From JALYOC01 sp036675345 (GTDB lineage: Bacteria; Myxococcota; Myxococcia; Myxococcales; Myxococcaceae): DNA of 64,000 nt. The DNA is taken from contig JAKFFE010000019.1 in the NCBI GenBank assembly GCA_036675345.1, forward strand, positions 434,001-498,000. Direction: 5' to 3'. A program made the position numbers and the translations under genes. How positions within the stretch are numbered: position 1 is the stretch's first letter; each line of letters begins with the position of its first letter. This document shows, piece by piece, positions 7,697-16,327 of this stretch. The notes beneath the pieces were generated by a model. That model saw only the letters and a list, made by a program, of their open reading frames with translations, was not told the origin of the DNA and searched no databases.

Positions 7697-9439
7697 ATGT
7701 CGCGTCTGTCCCTGCCGCTGGTGCTGGTGTCCGTCTTGCTCGCGTGTTCCGGAGGGCAGAAGCCCGCGCCCGCCGGACCTCCGGTCTGTGGCGAGGTGTC
7801 CACCTGGCGCAGTGCCGCCCTCTCCCGCGCGGAGGGCGAACAGCGGGCCTCGCTGGAGCGGTGGCAGCCCGGCCGGCCGGTGCCGCCGGCGGATCGCGCG
7901 GTGGTGCTGGGGGTGGCCCGGGAGCACCTCCTGGCGTGCGGGCTGGAGGAGACGGTGGCGCTGACCACCCGGCTGATCTCCTTTCAGACCGTCAGCGCCC
8001 ACCGCGACGCCGGCTCCGGTCCGGAGTTCGCGAAGATGGGTGCGGCGTTGCGGGAGTGGGCCGAGCAGCGCGGGATGTCCTTTCGGACGGTGGGCGACAA
8101 CGAGGTGTGGGAGCTCTCCTGGGGCACCGGTCCGGCCGGGGTGGGCTTCGTGCTCCACGGAGACGTGGTCCCCGCCTCCAGCCAGCCGGACCCGACGACG
8201 GTCAACCCCAAGGGCGCGAAGGATCCCAAGGGCTCCAACCTGCCCCCGGGCTGGACGCACTCGCCGTTCGCCGCCGAGCGGGTGGGGGACCGCCTCTACG
8301 GACGCGGCAGCGAGGACGACAAGGGGCCAATCGCCGCGGTGCTGGTGGCGATGGACACCCTCCGGCGGTTCGATCTGCCCCCTGCCCACCGGATGGTGGC
8401 GATCATCGGCAACGGGGAGGAGTCGGACTGGGAGCCGATGAAGGCCTACGCGGCGCAGACCCCACCGCCCAAGTTCACGGTCTCGGTGGACGCCAACTTC
8501 CCGCTGGTGATCGCCGAGGCCGGCTACGTGGCCTGGCACCTGACCGCGCCCCCCCAGTCGGGAAAGGCGATCCGCTGCGCCCAGGTGTCCGAGGCGCGCG
8601 GAGGGGAGTTCCTGACCCAGGTTCCCGGAGACGCGGTGGTCAAGCTGCGGGCCGGCGCGGCGGAGGGCGCGGACGCGCTGTTCGTCCGGGCCCGGCAGCT
8701 GGCCGGCGAGGAGGCCGCCAGCCGCGGGGCCCCTTTCCGGGTGGAGGTCTCCCGCGAGCGCGACCAGGTGGTGCTCAAGACCTTCGGCCTGGCGGTGCAC
8801 TCCGGCACCCCGGAGCTGGGAGCCAATGCCCTGTGGCCGATGGCCCGGCTGGTCTCCCGCCTGGGGGTCTGCGAAGGCGGGGCCGGGACCCTGCTGAAGC
8901 TGATCGCCGATCAGTTCGACGGGGATCACCTCGGGAGCCGGCTGGGGGTGGGGTACGCGGATCCGGTCCAGGGACCGCTGGTGCAGTCCCCCACCCTGCT
9001 CCGGCTGGAGAAGGGGGTGGCCACCCTGGGGGTCAACCTGCGGCGGCCGGGCGGGACGACCAACGCGGACTTCCACCGGCGGCTGGACGAGGTGACCGCC
9101 CGACTGGGCCGCAGCCACGGGGTGTCGGAGAACCGAGGGCTGCGGTTCGTGGGAGATGCGCACACCGCGGATCTCAACGGCCCGCTGGTCCCCACCCTGC
9201 TGGAGATCTACCAGCGGGAGAGCGGAGACCCCACCGCCAAGCCGATTGCCATCCGCGGCGGCACCTTTGCCCGGCTGTTCCCGGGAGCGGTCTCCTTTGG
9301 CCCCGCGCTCCCCGGCCGCCCCTATGTGGGACACGCGCCGGATGAATATATCGAGCTGTCCACCCTGTCCTTCCAGCTGAGGGTGCTGATGGAGGCGGCG
9401 GTCCAGCTGGATGGGTTGGCTGCCAAGGCAGCGAAGTAG
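7697..9439 (+). CDS. M20-family metallopeptidase, lipoprotein (PepV-like dipeptidase)
   Basis: 580 residues. A lipoprotein signal (VSVLLACSGG; Cys near residue 16) anchors it at the envelope. The M20 zinc ligands and catalytic acids are all visible: HGDVVP, GRGSEDDKGP, GNGEESDWEP, VSVDANFP and the late histidine in GRPYVGHAPDEYIEL. The long insert between them matches the lid domain of PepV-type dipeptidases. It probably trims di- or oligopeptides in the periplasm. ATG 7697 is chosen because it opens the signal peptide. The gene lies 52 nt after the SnoaL-like gene. Confidence 0.9.
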   Translation: MSRLSLPLVLVSVLLACSGGQKPAPAGPPVCGEVSTWRSAALSRAEGEQRASLERWQPGRPVPPADRAVVLGVAREHLLACGLEETVALTTRLISFQTVSAHRDAGSGPEFAKMGAALREWAEQRGMSFRTVGDNEVWELSWGTGPAGVGFVLHGDVVPASSQPDPTTVNPKGAKDPKGSNLPPGWTHSPFAAERVGDRLYGRGSEDDKGPIAAVLVAMDTLRRFDLPPAHRMVAIIGNGEESDWEPMKAYAAQTPPPKFTVSVDANFPLVIAEAGYVAWHLTAPPQSGKAIRCAQVSEARGGEFLTQVPGDAVVKLRAGAAEGADALFVRARQLAGEEAASRGAPFRVEVSRERDQVVLKTFGLAVHSGTPELGANALWPMARLVSRLGVCEGGAGTLLKLIADQFDGDHLGSRLGVGYADPVQGPLVQSPTLLRLEKGVATLGVNLRRPGGTTNADFHRRLDEVTARLGRSHGVSENRGLRFVGDAHTADLNGPLVPTLLEIYQRESGDPTAKPIAIRGGTFARLFPGAVSFGPALPGRPYVGHAPDEYIELSTLSFQLRVLMEAAVQLDGLAAKAAK

Positions 9440-9478
9440 CGAGCTAGAGTAGGCTTAAGGCCAAGCGAGGGTTTCCCC

Positions 9479-9739
9479 ATTTCGATCGGAACCACACCGG
9501 CGGCGCCCCTGGCGCTCCACCAGCGGATCGAAGAGCGACTCAGCCCGCTGCTGGGGCCGTTTACCGCCAAGATGGCGCTGAAGACCTTCGCCGCCTCCAA
9601 GCTGGGGATCCCCCCCGAGCAGCTGACCCGGACCCACGTCCCGGCGCTGCTGGAGGCGCTGCGCCCGATGCTCAACACCCTGGCCGGCGGGACCAAGTCC
9701 AGCGCGGTGCTGGAAGATCTGCGCCGCGAGCTGGCCTGA
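9479..9739 (+). CDS. Small helical protein, probable ATT start (86 aa)
   Basis: An open frame between the M20 peptidase and ptsI with strong coding character (third positions almost all G or C). It encodes a helical, Leu/Ala-rich protein, LSPLLGPFTAKMALKTFAASK being its clearest segment. The frame contains no ATG, GTG or TTG between the upstream stop (9437-9439) and the start of the helical part. The best candidate is ATT at 9479, with GCGAGGG about 8 nt upstream, giving ISIGTTPAAP. No signal peptide or known domain. A sequencing error hiding a normal start is the main alternative. Confidence 0.6.
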   Translation: MSIGTTPAAPLALHQRIEERLSPLLGPFTAKMALKTFAASKLGIPPEQLTRTHVPALLEALRPMLNTLAGGTKSSAVLEDLRRELA

Positions 9740-9751
9740 ACCTTCGCCTTT

Positions 9752-11524
9752 TTACGGCTCGACGCCGAACCGCTTCTCCATCTCGGTGCGGATGAAGCGT
9801 TCAATCTCCTCGGCGGTGGTGAACTTCATCGCCGTCTCCAGGAGCATCTTCGAGTCGGCCTGGTTGGTGGCGCGGATCATCCGCTTCACCGCGGGGATCT
9901 GCCCGGCGGTCATCGACAGCTCGTCGAAGCCCAGCGCCAGCAAGACCAGGGCGTAGGCCGGATCGCCGGCCATCTCCCCGCAGATCGAGACCGGGATCTG
10001 CGCGGCGCGGGCGGCGTTGACGATGTTCTGCATCGACCGGAGGACCGAGAGGTGCAGCGGCTTGTAGAGGTAGGCCACGTCCCGGTTCTGTCGGTCGATG
10101 GCCAGGGTGTACTGGATCAGGTCGTTGGTCCCGATGGAGAAGAAGTCCGCCTCCTGGGAGAGCCGGTCGGCGATCCACGCCGCGGAGGGGGTCTCCACCA
10201 TGATCCCCACCGGGAACCGTCCCCCGATCGGCACCCCGGCGCGGCCCAGGTCGCTGCGGCAGGCCTCCAGCTCGCTGCGGGCCTCGCGCAGCTCGCTCAT
10301 CCCGGAGATCAGCGGGAACATCAGCTTCATGTTCCCGTGCACCGAGGCGCGCAGCAGCGCCCGCAGCTGGGTGCGGAACAGCTCGCGGTTGCGCAGACAG
10401 AGACGGATCCCGCGCAGCCCCAGGGCCGGGTTGGGTTCCCGTTCGAACTTGCGGCCCCCGGCGATCTTGTCCCCGCCCACGTCCAGGGTGCGGATGGTGA
10501 CCGGCCGGCCCTGCATCAGCTCCAGCACCTGGCGGTAGACCCGGTACTGCTCCTCCTCGGTGGGGGGAGACTGGCGATCCAGGAACAGGAACTCGGTGCG
10601 GTAGAGGCCGATCCCCTCCGCGCCGTGCGCCAGCAAGGAGGGCAGCTCCTCGAGGAACTCCATGTTCCCGTTGAGCTTGAGCCGGTAGCCATCCTGGGTG
10701 ACCGCCGGCAGGTCGCGGGTCAAGAGCGCCGCCGCCTCCGAGGCCTCGTTGCGCTTCTGCGCCTCGCGGAACAGCGCCAGCTGGTCCTCGGTGGGATTGA
10801 CCAGCACCAGCCCGCGGGTGCCGTCCACCGCGATCAGATCTCCGGGGGAGATCTGCTCCGAGGCCCGCCCGGCGCCCACCACCGCGGGGATCTCCCGGGC
10901 CCGGGCCACGATCGCGGTGTGGCTGGTGTGCCCGCCCAGGTCGGAGACGAAGGCCGCCACCCGCCCGCTCTTGAGCAGCAGCGCCGCGTCCGCCGGGGGG
11001 ATGTCGTGGGCCACCACCACCGCGTTGGAGGGGACCTCCGGCACGTCCACGTCCACCACCTGGCCCATCAGGTTGCGGACGATCCGGTCCGCCACGAAGT
11101 CCACGTCCGCGCGGCGCTCCCGGAAGTACTCGTCCGGGATGTTGTCGAACATGTGCTTGATCTTCCGCGCCACCCGCCGGACCGCCCACTCGGCGTTGAT
11201 CCGGTCGGCCAGGATCAGCCGGCGGATCTCGTCCACCAGCATCGGGTCCTGCAGCATCAGCCGGTGCGCCTCCAGGATCATCGCGTGGTCGTGCCCCTGG
11301 GTCTCCCCGTGGCTGACCCGCTCCTTGAGCTCCACCAGCTGGTGGTCGGAGAGATCCAGCGCGGTCTTGAACCGCATCAGCTCCGGCTCCACCTCCTCGG
11401 TGGCCAGCCGGGTCTTGGGGGTGCGGATCCGCTTCCGATCCAGGATGAACGCCTGCCCGACCGCGACACCCGGGCTGGCGCCGATCCCCTTGAAGGTCAG
11501 TGTAGTGGCTGGCTGGGCGGTCAT
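9752..11524 (-). CDS. ptsI: PTS enzyme I (PEP-protein phosphotransferase)
   Basis: 590 residues. It autophosphorylates from phosphoenolpyruvate and passes the phosphate to HPr. The phospho-histidine swivel motif GGHTSHTAIVAR, the PEP-binding barrel with GLYRTEFLFLDR and GIMVETPSAA, and the active-site Cys motif CGEMAGDP are intact. ATG 11524 gives the normal N terminus (TFKGIGASPGVAVG). It is last in the minus-strand series EIIA-EIIB-EIIC-EIID-HPr-EI and starts 5 nt after the HPr stop. Confidence 0.96.
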   Translation of the reverse strand: MTAQPATTLTFKGIGASPGVAVGQAFILDRKRIRTPKTRLATEEVEPELMRFKTALDLSDHQLVELKERVSHGETQGHDHAMILEAHRLMLQDPMLVDEIRRLILADRINAEWAVRRVARKIKHMFDNIPDEYFRERRADVDFVADRIVRNLMGQVVDVDVPEVPSNAVVVAHDIPPADAALLLKSGRVAAFVSDLGGHTSHTAIVARAREIPAVVGAGRASEQISPGDLIAVDGTRGLVLVNPTEDQLALFREAQKRNEASEAAALLTRDLPAVTQDGYRLKLNGNMEFLEELPSLLAHGAEGIGLYRTEFLFLDRQSPPTEEEQYRVYRQVLELMQGRPVTIRTLDVGGDKIAGGRKFEREPNPALGLRGIRLCLRNRELFRTQLRALLRASVHGNMKLMFPLISGMSELREARSELEACRSDLGRAGVPIGGRFPVGIMVETPSAAWIADRLSQEADFFSIGTNDLIQYTLAIDRQNRDVAYLYKPLHLSVLRSMQNIVNAARAAQIPVSICGEMAGDPAYALVLLALGFDELSMTAGQIPAVKRMIRATNQADSKMLLETAMKFTTAEEIERFIRTEMEKRFGVEP

Positions 11525-11529
11525 CTTGG

Positions 11530-11805
11530 CTATTGGGCCTCTCCGAACCGGTTCGCGATCAGCACGCGGATCTCCTCCAGGCACGGCGCCGAGTCCTCGC
11601 CGTTGCACCGGACCTTCACCCTCATCCCCTGCGCGGCCGCCAGCATCAGCACGCCCATGATGGACTTGCCGTTGACCGTCTGCCCCTCGCACTCCAGCTG
11701 GACCTCCGACTTGAAGCGGTTGGCCACCTTCACCAGCTGGGCCGCGGCGCGGGCGTGCAGCCCCAGCGCGTTGATGATCTCGTATTCGCCTTCAGCGACA
11801 GCCAT
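11530..11805 (-). CDS. ptsH: HPr phosphocarrier protein
   Basis: 91 residues. The active-site histidine is at residue 17 (LGLHARAA), and a serine at residue 48 (GKSIMGVLML) occupies the regulatory site phosphorylated by HPr kinase. Both regulatory and transport functions therefore look possible, which fits hprK lying in the same series. The ATG is 11 nt after the EIID stop. Confidence 0.95.
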   Translation of the reverse strand: MAVAEGEYEIINALGLHARAAAQLVKVANRFKSEVQLECEGQTVNGKSIMGVLMLAAAQGMRVKVRCNGEDSAPCLEEIRVLIANRFGEAQ

Positions 11806-11816
11806 GGATTCCCCAC

Positions 11817-12581
11817 TCACAGAAACGCTCCCGCCAGCACCGCCAACGTCGCGGAGACGTAGAGCAACGCGTAGGTGCTCACCCGCCTGCCCACCAACAG
11901 GTAGGACAGCACGCCCAGCACCAGGCACCCGAACGCCAGCATCGGGCCCAACATCCCGCCTTGCAGCGCCCCGAAGGTCAGTGCCAGGTACGCGGCCAGC
12001 CCGCCGGCGCTGGCGGCGGCAATCACCCGCAGCTTCGCGCCCCGGGTGGGCAGGTTGGCCTGGGCCACCGCCTCCACCAGCCGGTCCCCCAGGGTCAGCC
12101 CCATCCGGAACAGCCGGGCCCGCATCGTCAGGTGCACCACGTTGTACAACACCAGGAACAGCACCGCGGCCCACTCCTGAAGCAGGGGGACCAGGGCCGC
12201 GGACAGCGCCCCCACCGCCGGCTTGAGGGACAGCCAGAAGAACCCGTCCCCCAGCGCGGCCAGCGGGCCCATCAGCGCGGCCTTGAAGGCCACCACCCGC
12301 TCCGGGCTCTCCTCGCCGCGGGCGATCCGTTCCTCGTGGTTCAGCACCCCGCCCACGATCGCCGCCGCCACGTAGGGGTGGGTGTTGAAGAACACCAGGT
12401 GACGGCGCACCGCCGCCATCTGCCGCTCCGGGTCCGGATACAGCGCCTGCAGCGCCGGGAACAGTGCGTAGGCCAGCCCCAGGTTCTGCATCCCCTGCGG
12501 GTTCCAGGACGCCTGCAGGAACAGCGAGCGCATGAACACCCGCAGCTGGATCATCCTCCCCAGCACCGGCGCGGGGTTCAC
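11817..12581 (-). CDS. PTS system mannose/fructose/sorbose family EIID component
   Basis: 254 residues. The family opening RSLFLQASWNPQGMQNLGLAYALFPAL is unmistakable; the middle carries the GPLAALGDGFFWLSLKP motif, and hydrophobic helices follow. With EIIC it forms the membrane channel that transports and phosphorylates the sugar. The start is a GTG overlapping the EIIC stop (ATGTGA on the minus strand) with a GGAGGGGG site just upstream; an ATG at 12554 is a shorter alternative. Sugar specificity cannot be read from the sequence. Confidence 0.92.
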   Translation of the reverse strand: MNPAPVLGRMIQLRVFMRSLFLQASWNPQGMQNLGLAYALFPALQALYPDPERQMAAVRRHLVFFNTHPYVAAAIVGGVLNHEERIARGEESPERVVAFKAALMGPLAALGDGFFWLSLKPAVGALSAALVPLLQEWAAVLFLVLYNVVHLTMRARLFRMGLTLGDRLVEAVAQANLPTRGAKLRVIAAASAGGLAAYLALTFGALQGGMLGPMLAFGCLVLGVLSYLLVGRRVSTYALLYVSATLAVLAGAFL

Positions 12582-13297
12582 ATCCCCCTCCGCATCTGGA
12601 ACAGGATCGCCAACAGGGTGACCACCCCGGCGCTGACCCCGGCGAAGAGCGGGGCGTTGCGGGCGTGCGAACCGCGCGCGGCGATCGCCGCCGCCACCGA
12701 GGCCATGGCCGGGAAGGCCCAGGCCAGCCCGCGCACCAGGGTGAGGGGGACCTGGTCCCGCCACACCGGTCCGGCCGCCGCGCCCAACACTCCGCAGGCG
12801 GCGGTGAGGGTGCCGTAGAGGATGAAGTGCGGCCACATCCCCCACAGGTTCTGACGGACCGCGCGGTCCAGCTGGCCCAGCTCGGCGGAGGCCAGCGCCT
12901 TGCGGGCCAGGCGGCTGCTGTAGGGCTCCAGCCGGCGATCCAGGTAGCGGCCGACCCGGCCCAGCCACACGAACATCAGGATGCACACCGCGGCAATGGC
13001 CTCGGTGGCGCCTCCCCCGGAGGTCTGGGTCATGGCGGCGGCGGCGGCGGAGGTGCCGGTGGCCACCAGGGTGTCGTTCTCGGAGAGCGCGGCGCCCAGG
13101 GTGGCGCTGCCCAGGTGGTACAGCTCCAGGACCATCCCCACGTAGAGCCCGGAGGTGACGTCCCCCATCAACATCCCCATCGCGGTGGCGGCCACCAGCG
13201 GACGGGAGAACATGGCCTGGAGCCAGGCCCGGCGCTCCAGCGCCAGCAGGCCTCCCCACACCCCGGCGATCAGCACCTGGGTCCACGTGATGCTCAT
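12578..13297 (-). CDS. PTS system mannose/fructose/sorbose family EIIC component
   Basis: 239 residues with about six hydrophobic helices. Family features include the N-terminal QVLIAGVWGGLLALERRAWLQAMFSRPLV and the loop GLYVGMVLELYHLG. It pairs with EIID as the membrane part of a mannose-type PTS. ATG 13297 was preferred; a GTG three codons upstream is possible. It lies 25 nt after the EIIB stop. Confidence 0.92.
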   Translation of the reverse strand: MSITWTQVLIAGVWGGLLALERRAWLQAMFSRPLVAATAMGMLMGDVTSGLYVGMVLELYHLGSATLGAALSENDTLVATGTSAAAAAMTQTSGGGATEAIAAVCILMFVWLGRVGRYLDRRLEPYSSRLARKALASAELGQLDRAVRQNLWGMWPHFILYGTLTAACGVLGAAAGPVWRDQVPLTLVRGLAWAFPAMASVAAAIAARGSHARNAPLFAGVSAGVVTLLAILFQMRRGM

Positions 13298-13322
13298 CGC
13301 GTGCACACCGTCTTTGGGTCCC

Positions 13323-13808
13323 TCAGGAACCCTTTCCGTACCGCTCGGTCATCTCCGCCATCGGCACCGGCTTGTCCGTGGGGACACCCCGGGCCTCCAC
13401 CTGCACCCCACCGTCGGAGAGCATCTTGAGCCGGTTCAGCTCGTCTTGCGAGAGAAAGACCGAGGCGGAGACCTGGCGGCGGCCGCTGGCGAAGTGGACG
13501 TTGCCCAGGTTCAGCCGGTCCAGCTGCAGGCCGCGCTCGCGGGCGGCCATCACCCCTTCCACGTCCCGGACCAGCAGCAGCGTCTTCACCGGGTCGGTGG
13601 AGAGGGCGTAGAAGTCGACCTTGGACATCGGTTCGATGGTGACGTCCAGGTCGGTGGAGACGGCCAGCCCCATCGCGGCGCGGATCAGCGGGCTGGCGGC
13701 GGCCTCGTCGTCGGCCACCACCACCCGGTCCACCTTCAGGTGGGGCAACCAGGCCTCCACCACCTGTCCGTGAATCAGGCGGTTGTCGACACGCACCAGC
13801 GAGATCAC
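13323..13808 (-). CDS. PTS system mannose/fructose/sorbose family EIIB component
   Basis: 161 residues, normal for EIIB of this family. The phosphoacceptor histidine is residue 13 in the signature RVDNRLIHGQVVEAW. It takes phosphate from EIIA and passes it to the sugar in the EIIC-EIID channel. GTG start, with family-typical MISLVRVDNRL. It follows EIIA after 22 nt. Confidence 0.94.
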   Translation of the reverse strand: MISLVRVDNRLIHGQVVEAWLPHLKVDRVVVADDEAAASPLIRAAMGLAVSTDLDVTIEPMSKVDFYALSTDPVKTLLLVRDVEGVMAARERGLQLDRLNLGNVHFASGRRQVSASVFLSQDELNRLKMLSDGGVQVEARGVPTDKPVPMAEMTERYGKGS

Positions 13809-13830
13809 TCCCCGCTCCCTTGTGGCCGCC

Positions 13831-14250
13831 TCAGGGGCGAGCCGGCTGCGAGTCCCGGACCAGGTCCGTCACGCAGGTGATCGTCTTCCGGGCCGCGAAC
13901 TCGATGGAGTGGGCCAGATCCGGCAGGGACATCGCCTCGCTGCGAAGCGAGTGCGCCTTGAGCAGCATCGGGAGGTTCACCCCGGCCAGGACCTCGATGT
14001 TCCGCTGGTGGCAGAGCATCAGGGACTCCTTGCAGGGGGTCCCGCCAAAGAGGTCGGCCAGGACGACGACCCCTTCGCCCTGGTCCACCGAGTCCACCGC
14101 CTGCTTGAGGTGATCCCGGATCTCCGAAGGCGAGAGCCCAGGCTCGATGGCCACCGTGGCGCACTGCGGGAGCTTTCCCACGATCTGCTCCGCCGTGAGG
14201 ACCATCTCGGCGGCCAGTCTTCCGTGGGTCGCGACAACGAGCCCGACCAT
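13831..14250 (-). CDS. PTS system mannose-type EIIA component
   Basis: 139 residues. The phospho-histidine is residue 9 (VVATHGRLA). The conserved VVVLADLFGGTPCKES and VNLPMLLKA segments are present. A free-standing EIIA, rather than an EIIAB fusion, receiving phosphate from HPr. An AGGAG Shine-Dalgarno precedes the ATG. In related bacteria this protein often serves regulation as much as transport. Confidence 0.95.
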   Translation of the reverse strand: MVGLVVATHGRLAAEMVLTAEQIVGKLPQCATVAIEPGLSPSEIRDHLKQAVDSVDQGEGVVVLADLFGGTPCKESLMLCHQRNIEVLAGVNLPMLLKAHSLRSEAMSLPDLAHSIEFAARKTITCVTDLVRDSQPARP

Positions 14251-14452
14251 GTTCAGCTCCTAACCGCCCCCCGCAAGCCCCCAACTACCCCTGGGCGCGG
14301 AACGACGCAATAGCGGAAACCTTCGCCCATGGCCGAACACCCCGGCCCTCTCCATCAAACTCTGCGGCTGGAAGAAAGGTAATGCGCGGCGTCGATTGTT
14401 GCGGCGCCTGCCTGCTGGGCAAGCGGGTCATTACCGCCCCACTGTCGCCCCG

Positions 14453-15316
14453 TCACTCCTTGTCTACATCGCGGTCCCAGACCTGAACGCGCGGGTAGAG
14501 GGGGGCGAGGCGCTTTTGGAGTTCATGGGCCATGGCCACGCTGCGGTGCTTGCCGCCGGTGCAGCCCAGGGCCACGGTCAGGTAGGCCTTCCCCTCCTGC
14601 TGATAGCGGGGAAAGAGGAACTCGCAGAGCTCCACCAGCTTGGACATGAAGACCCGGGTCTCGTCGCGGTCCATCACGTACTGGGCCACCTGGGGGTGGA
14701 CCCCGGTGAGGCCCTTGAGCTCCGGGATGAAGTACGGGTTGGGGAGGAACCGGCAGTCGAACACCAGGTCTGCCTGGGGCGGGACCCCGTAGCGGTAGCC
14801 GAAGGACATCACCGTCAGCGAAGGCTGGGTCGCCGGCGCGGAGGAGAAGCGACCCTGGACCAGCCGCTTGAGGTCGTGGACGTTGAGGGCGCTGGAGTCG
14901 ATCACCTCATCTGCCATCTCGCGCAGGTCGCGCAGCAGCTCGCGCTCACGGCGGATGCCGTCGGTGACGCTGCCGTCGGTGGCCAGCGGGTGCCGGCGGC
15001 GGGTCTCGGAGAAGCGGCGGATCAAGGCCTCGTCGGAGGCGTCCAGGAAGATCACGTCCACCTGGTGCCCGGCGCGGCGGACCTCGTCGATCATCCGGGG
15101 AGCGTCCTTGAGGAACACCCCTTCGCGGGCGTCGATCACCACCGCCAGCTGGCCGATGTGGCCTCCCGCCAGCTCGGCGACCTTGGGCAGCAGCACCACC
15201 GGCAGGTTGTCGATGCAGAAGAACCCGCCATCCTCCATCGCGCGGACGGCGGTGGTCTTCCCCGCGCCCGCCAGGCCAGTGATGATCACGATCTGCTTCG
15301 GTACCGGGCTGCTCAC
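14453..15316 (-). CDS. rapZ: RapZ/YvcJ-family nucleotide-binding protein
   Basis: 287 residues. A P-loop sits at residues 14-21 (GLAGAGKT). The C-terminal RapZ domain has GYRYGVPPQADLVFDCRFLPNP and the nucleotide/RNA-binding-like GCTGGKHRSVAMAHEL. In enterobacteria RapZ adapts the GlmZ sRNA to RNase E and senses glucosamine-6-phosphate; in other phyla its task is less clear. Its start overlaps the end of hprK (ATGA), as is common in Proteobacteria. Confidence 0.95.
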   Translation of the reverse strand: MSSPVPKQIVIITGLAGAGKTTAVRAMEDGGFFCIDNLPVVLLPKVAELAGGHIGQLAVVIDAREGVFLKDAPRMIDEVRRAGHQVDVIFLDASDEALIRRFSETRRRHPLATDGSVTDGIRRERELLRDLREMADEVIDSSALNVHDLKRLVQGRFSSAPATQPSLTVMSFGYRYGVPPQADLVFDCRFLPNPYFIPELKGLTGVHPQVAQYVMDRDETRVFMSKLVELCEFLFPRYQQEGKAYLTVALGCTGGKHRSVAMAHELQKRLAPLYPRVQVWDRDVDKE

Positions 15317-16278
15317 TCGACTTCTTCTCCCAGGGTGCGACGGATGGTGCCTTCGGCGATGGCCCGGTTGAGCCGGTCCGCGAACTCCCGGGCCGAATGG
15401 TGGCCCTGAAGCTTCAACAGGTGGTTCCGGGCCGCCACCTCGATGATCGTGGTCATGTTGCGGCCCGGACGCACCGGGACCACCGAGAGGGGCAGCTCCA
15501 CCCCCACCACCTCGATCTTCTGTTCATCAACGCCCAGTCGGTCGTACTCCGCCTGGGGGTTCCACTCCACCAGCTCCACCACCAGCTCGATCTTCTTGCG
15601 GTCCCGGACCGCGGCCACGCCGAACAGGTCCTTGATGTTGATGATCCCCAGCCCGCGGATCTCCATGTGGTGCTTGATGATCGGGTTGCCGGCCCCGTAC
15701 ACCGTGCCCGCCTTGCGCCGGGTGACGTCCACGATGTCGTCGGCCACCAGGCGGTGCCCGCGCATGATCAGGTCCAGGGCGATCTCCGACTTGCCGATCC
15801 CGCTCTTGCCCAGGAGCAGGATCCCCACCCCGAACACGTCCATCAACACCCCGTGCAGGCTGGAGGACGCGGTCAGCGCCTCCTCGAGATAGGCCTGCAC
15901 CTGCTGGATGAAGGCGGAGGACATCAGCGGGGTGCGCATCAAGGCCAGGTCGTAGCGATCACAGGCGTCGATCAGCGGCTGGGGGATCTCCAGGTCCTTG
16001 GTGACCACCACGCAGGCGATCTGGGAGGAGAGCAGCTTGTCCAGCACCCGCTGCTGTTGCTCGGCCTCCAGGGTGCGCAGGTAGGAGATCTCTGTGTTGC
16101 CGAAGACCTGGACCCGCTCGGCGTGGAGGTGTTCGGTGAAGCCGGTCAGCGCCAGCCCCGGCTTCTGGATGCGGGAGGAGCTGATCGCCCGCCCCAGTCC
16201 CTTGGCGCCCGCCAGCAGGGTCAGCCGCAGACCGTAGTCGGTGTCCTCCAGCAGCCGGGCGATCTTGATTGAGGTCAT
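15313..16278 (-). CDS. hprK: HPr kinase/phosphorylase
   Basis: 321 residues, two domains. The N-terminal domain is DRTGG-like; the C-terminal kinase domain has Walker A at residues 157-164 (GKSGIGKS) and the family signature MEIRGLGIINIKDLFG. It phosphorylates and dephosphorylates the regulatory serine of HPr. First gene of the hprK-rapZ-PTS series; only 49 nt separate its start from the divergent glycosyltransferase gene, so both promoters must be compact or overlap. Confidence 0.95.
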   Translation of the reverse strand: MTSIKIARLLEDTDYGLRLTLLAGAKGLGRAISSSRIQKPGLALTGFTEHLHAERVQVFGNTEISYLRTLEAEQQQRVLDKLLSSQIACVVVTKDLEIPQPLIDACDRYDLALMRTPLMSSAFIQQVQAYLEEALTASSSLHGVLMDVFGVGILLLGKSGIGKSEIALDLIMRGHRLVADDIVDVTRRKAGTVYGAGNPIIKHHMEIRGLGIINIKDLFGVAAVRDRKKIELVVELVEWNPQAEYDRLGVDEQKIEVVGVELPLSVVPVRPGRNMTTIIEVAARNHLLKLQGHHSAREFADRLNRAIAEGTIRRTLGEEVE

Positions 16279-16317
16279 CGCCCCGAAGTGGATATCAGGA
16301 CCGCCTCGGCAACGGAT

Positions 16318-16323
16318 AGGAGG
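16318..16323 (+). promoter_or_regulatory. Shine-Dalgarno deciding the GT22 start
   Basis: A perfect AGGAGG lies 4 nt before GTG 16328. It selects that start over the 29-codon upstream extension of the open frame, which would overlap the divergent hprK start. Confidence 0.75.
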
Positions 16324-16327
16324 AACG

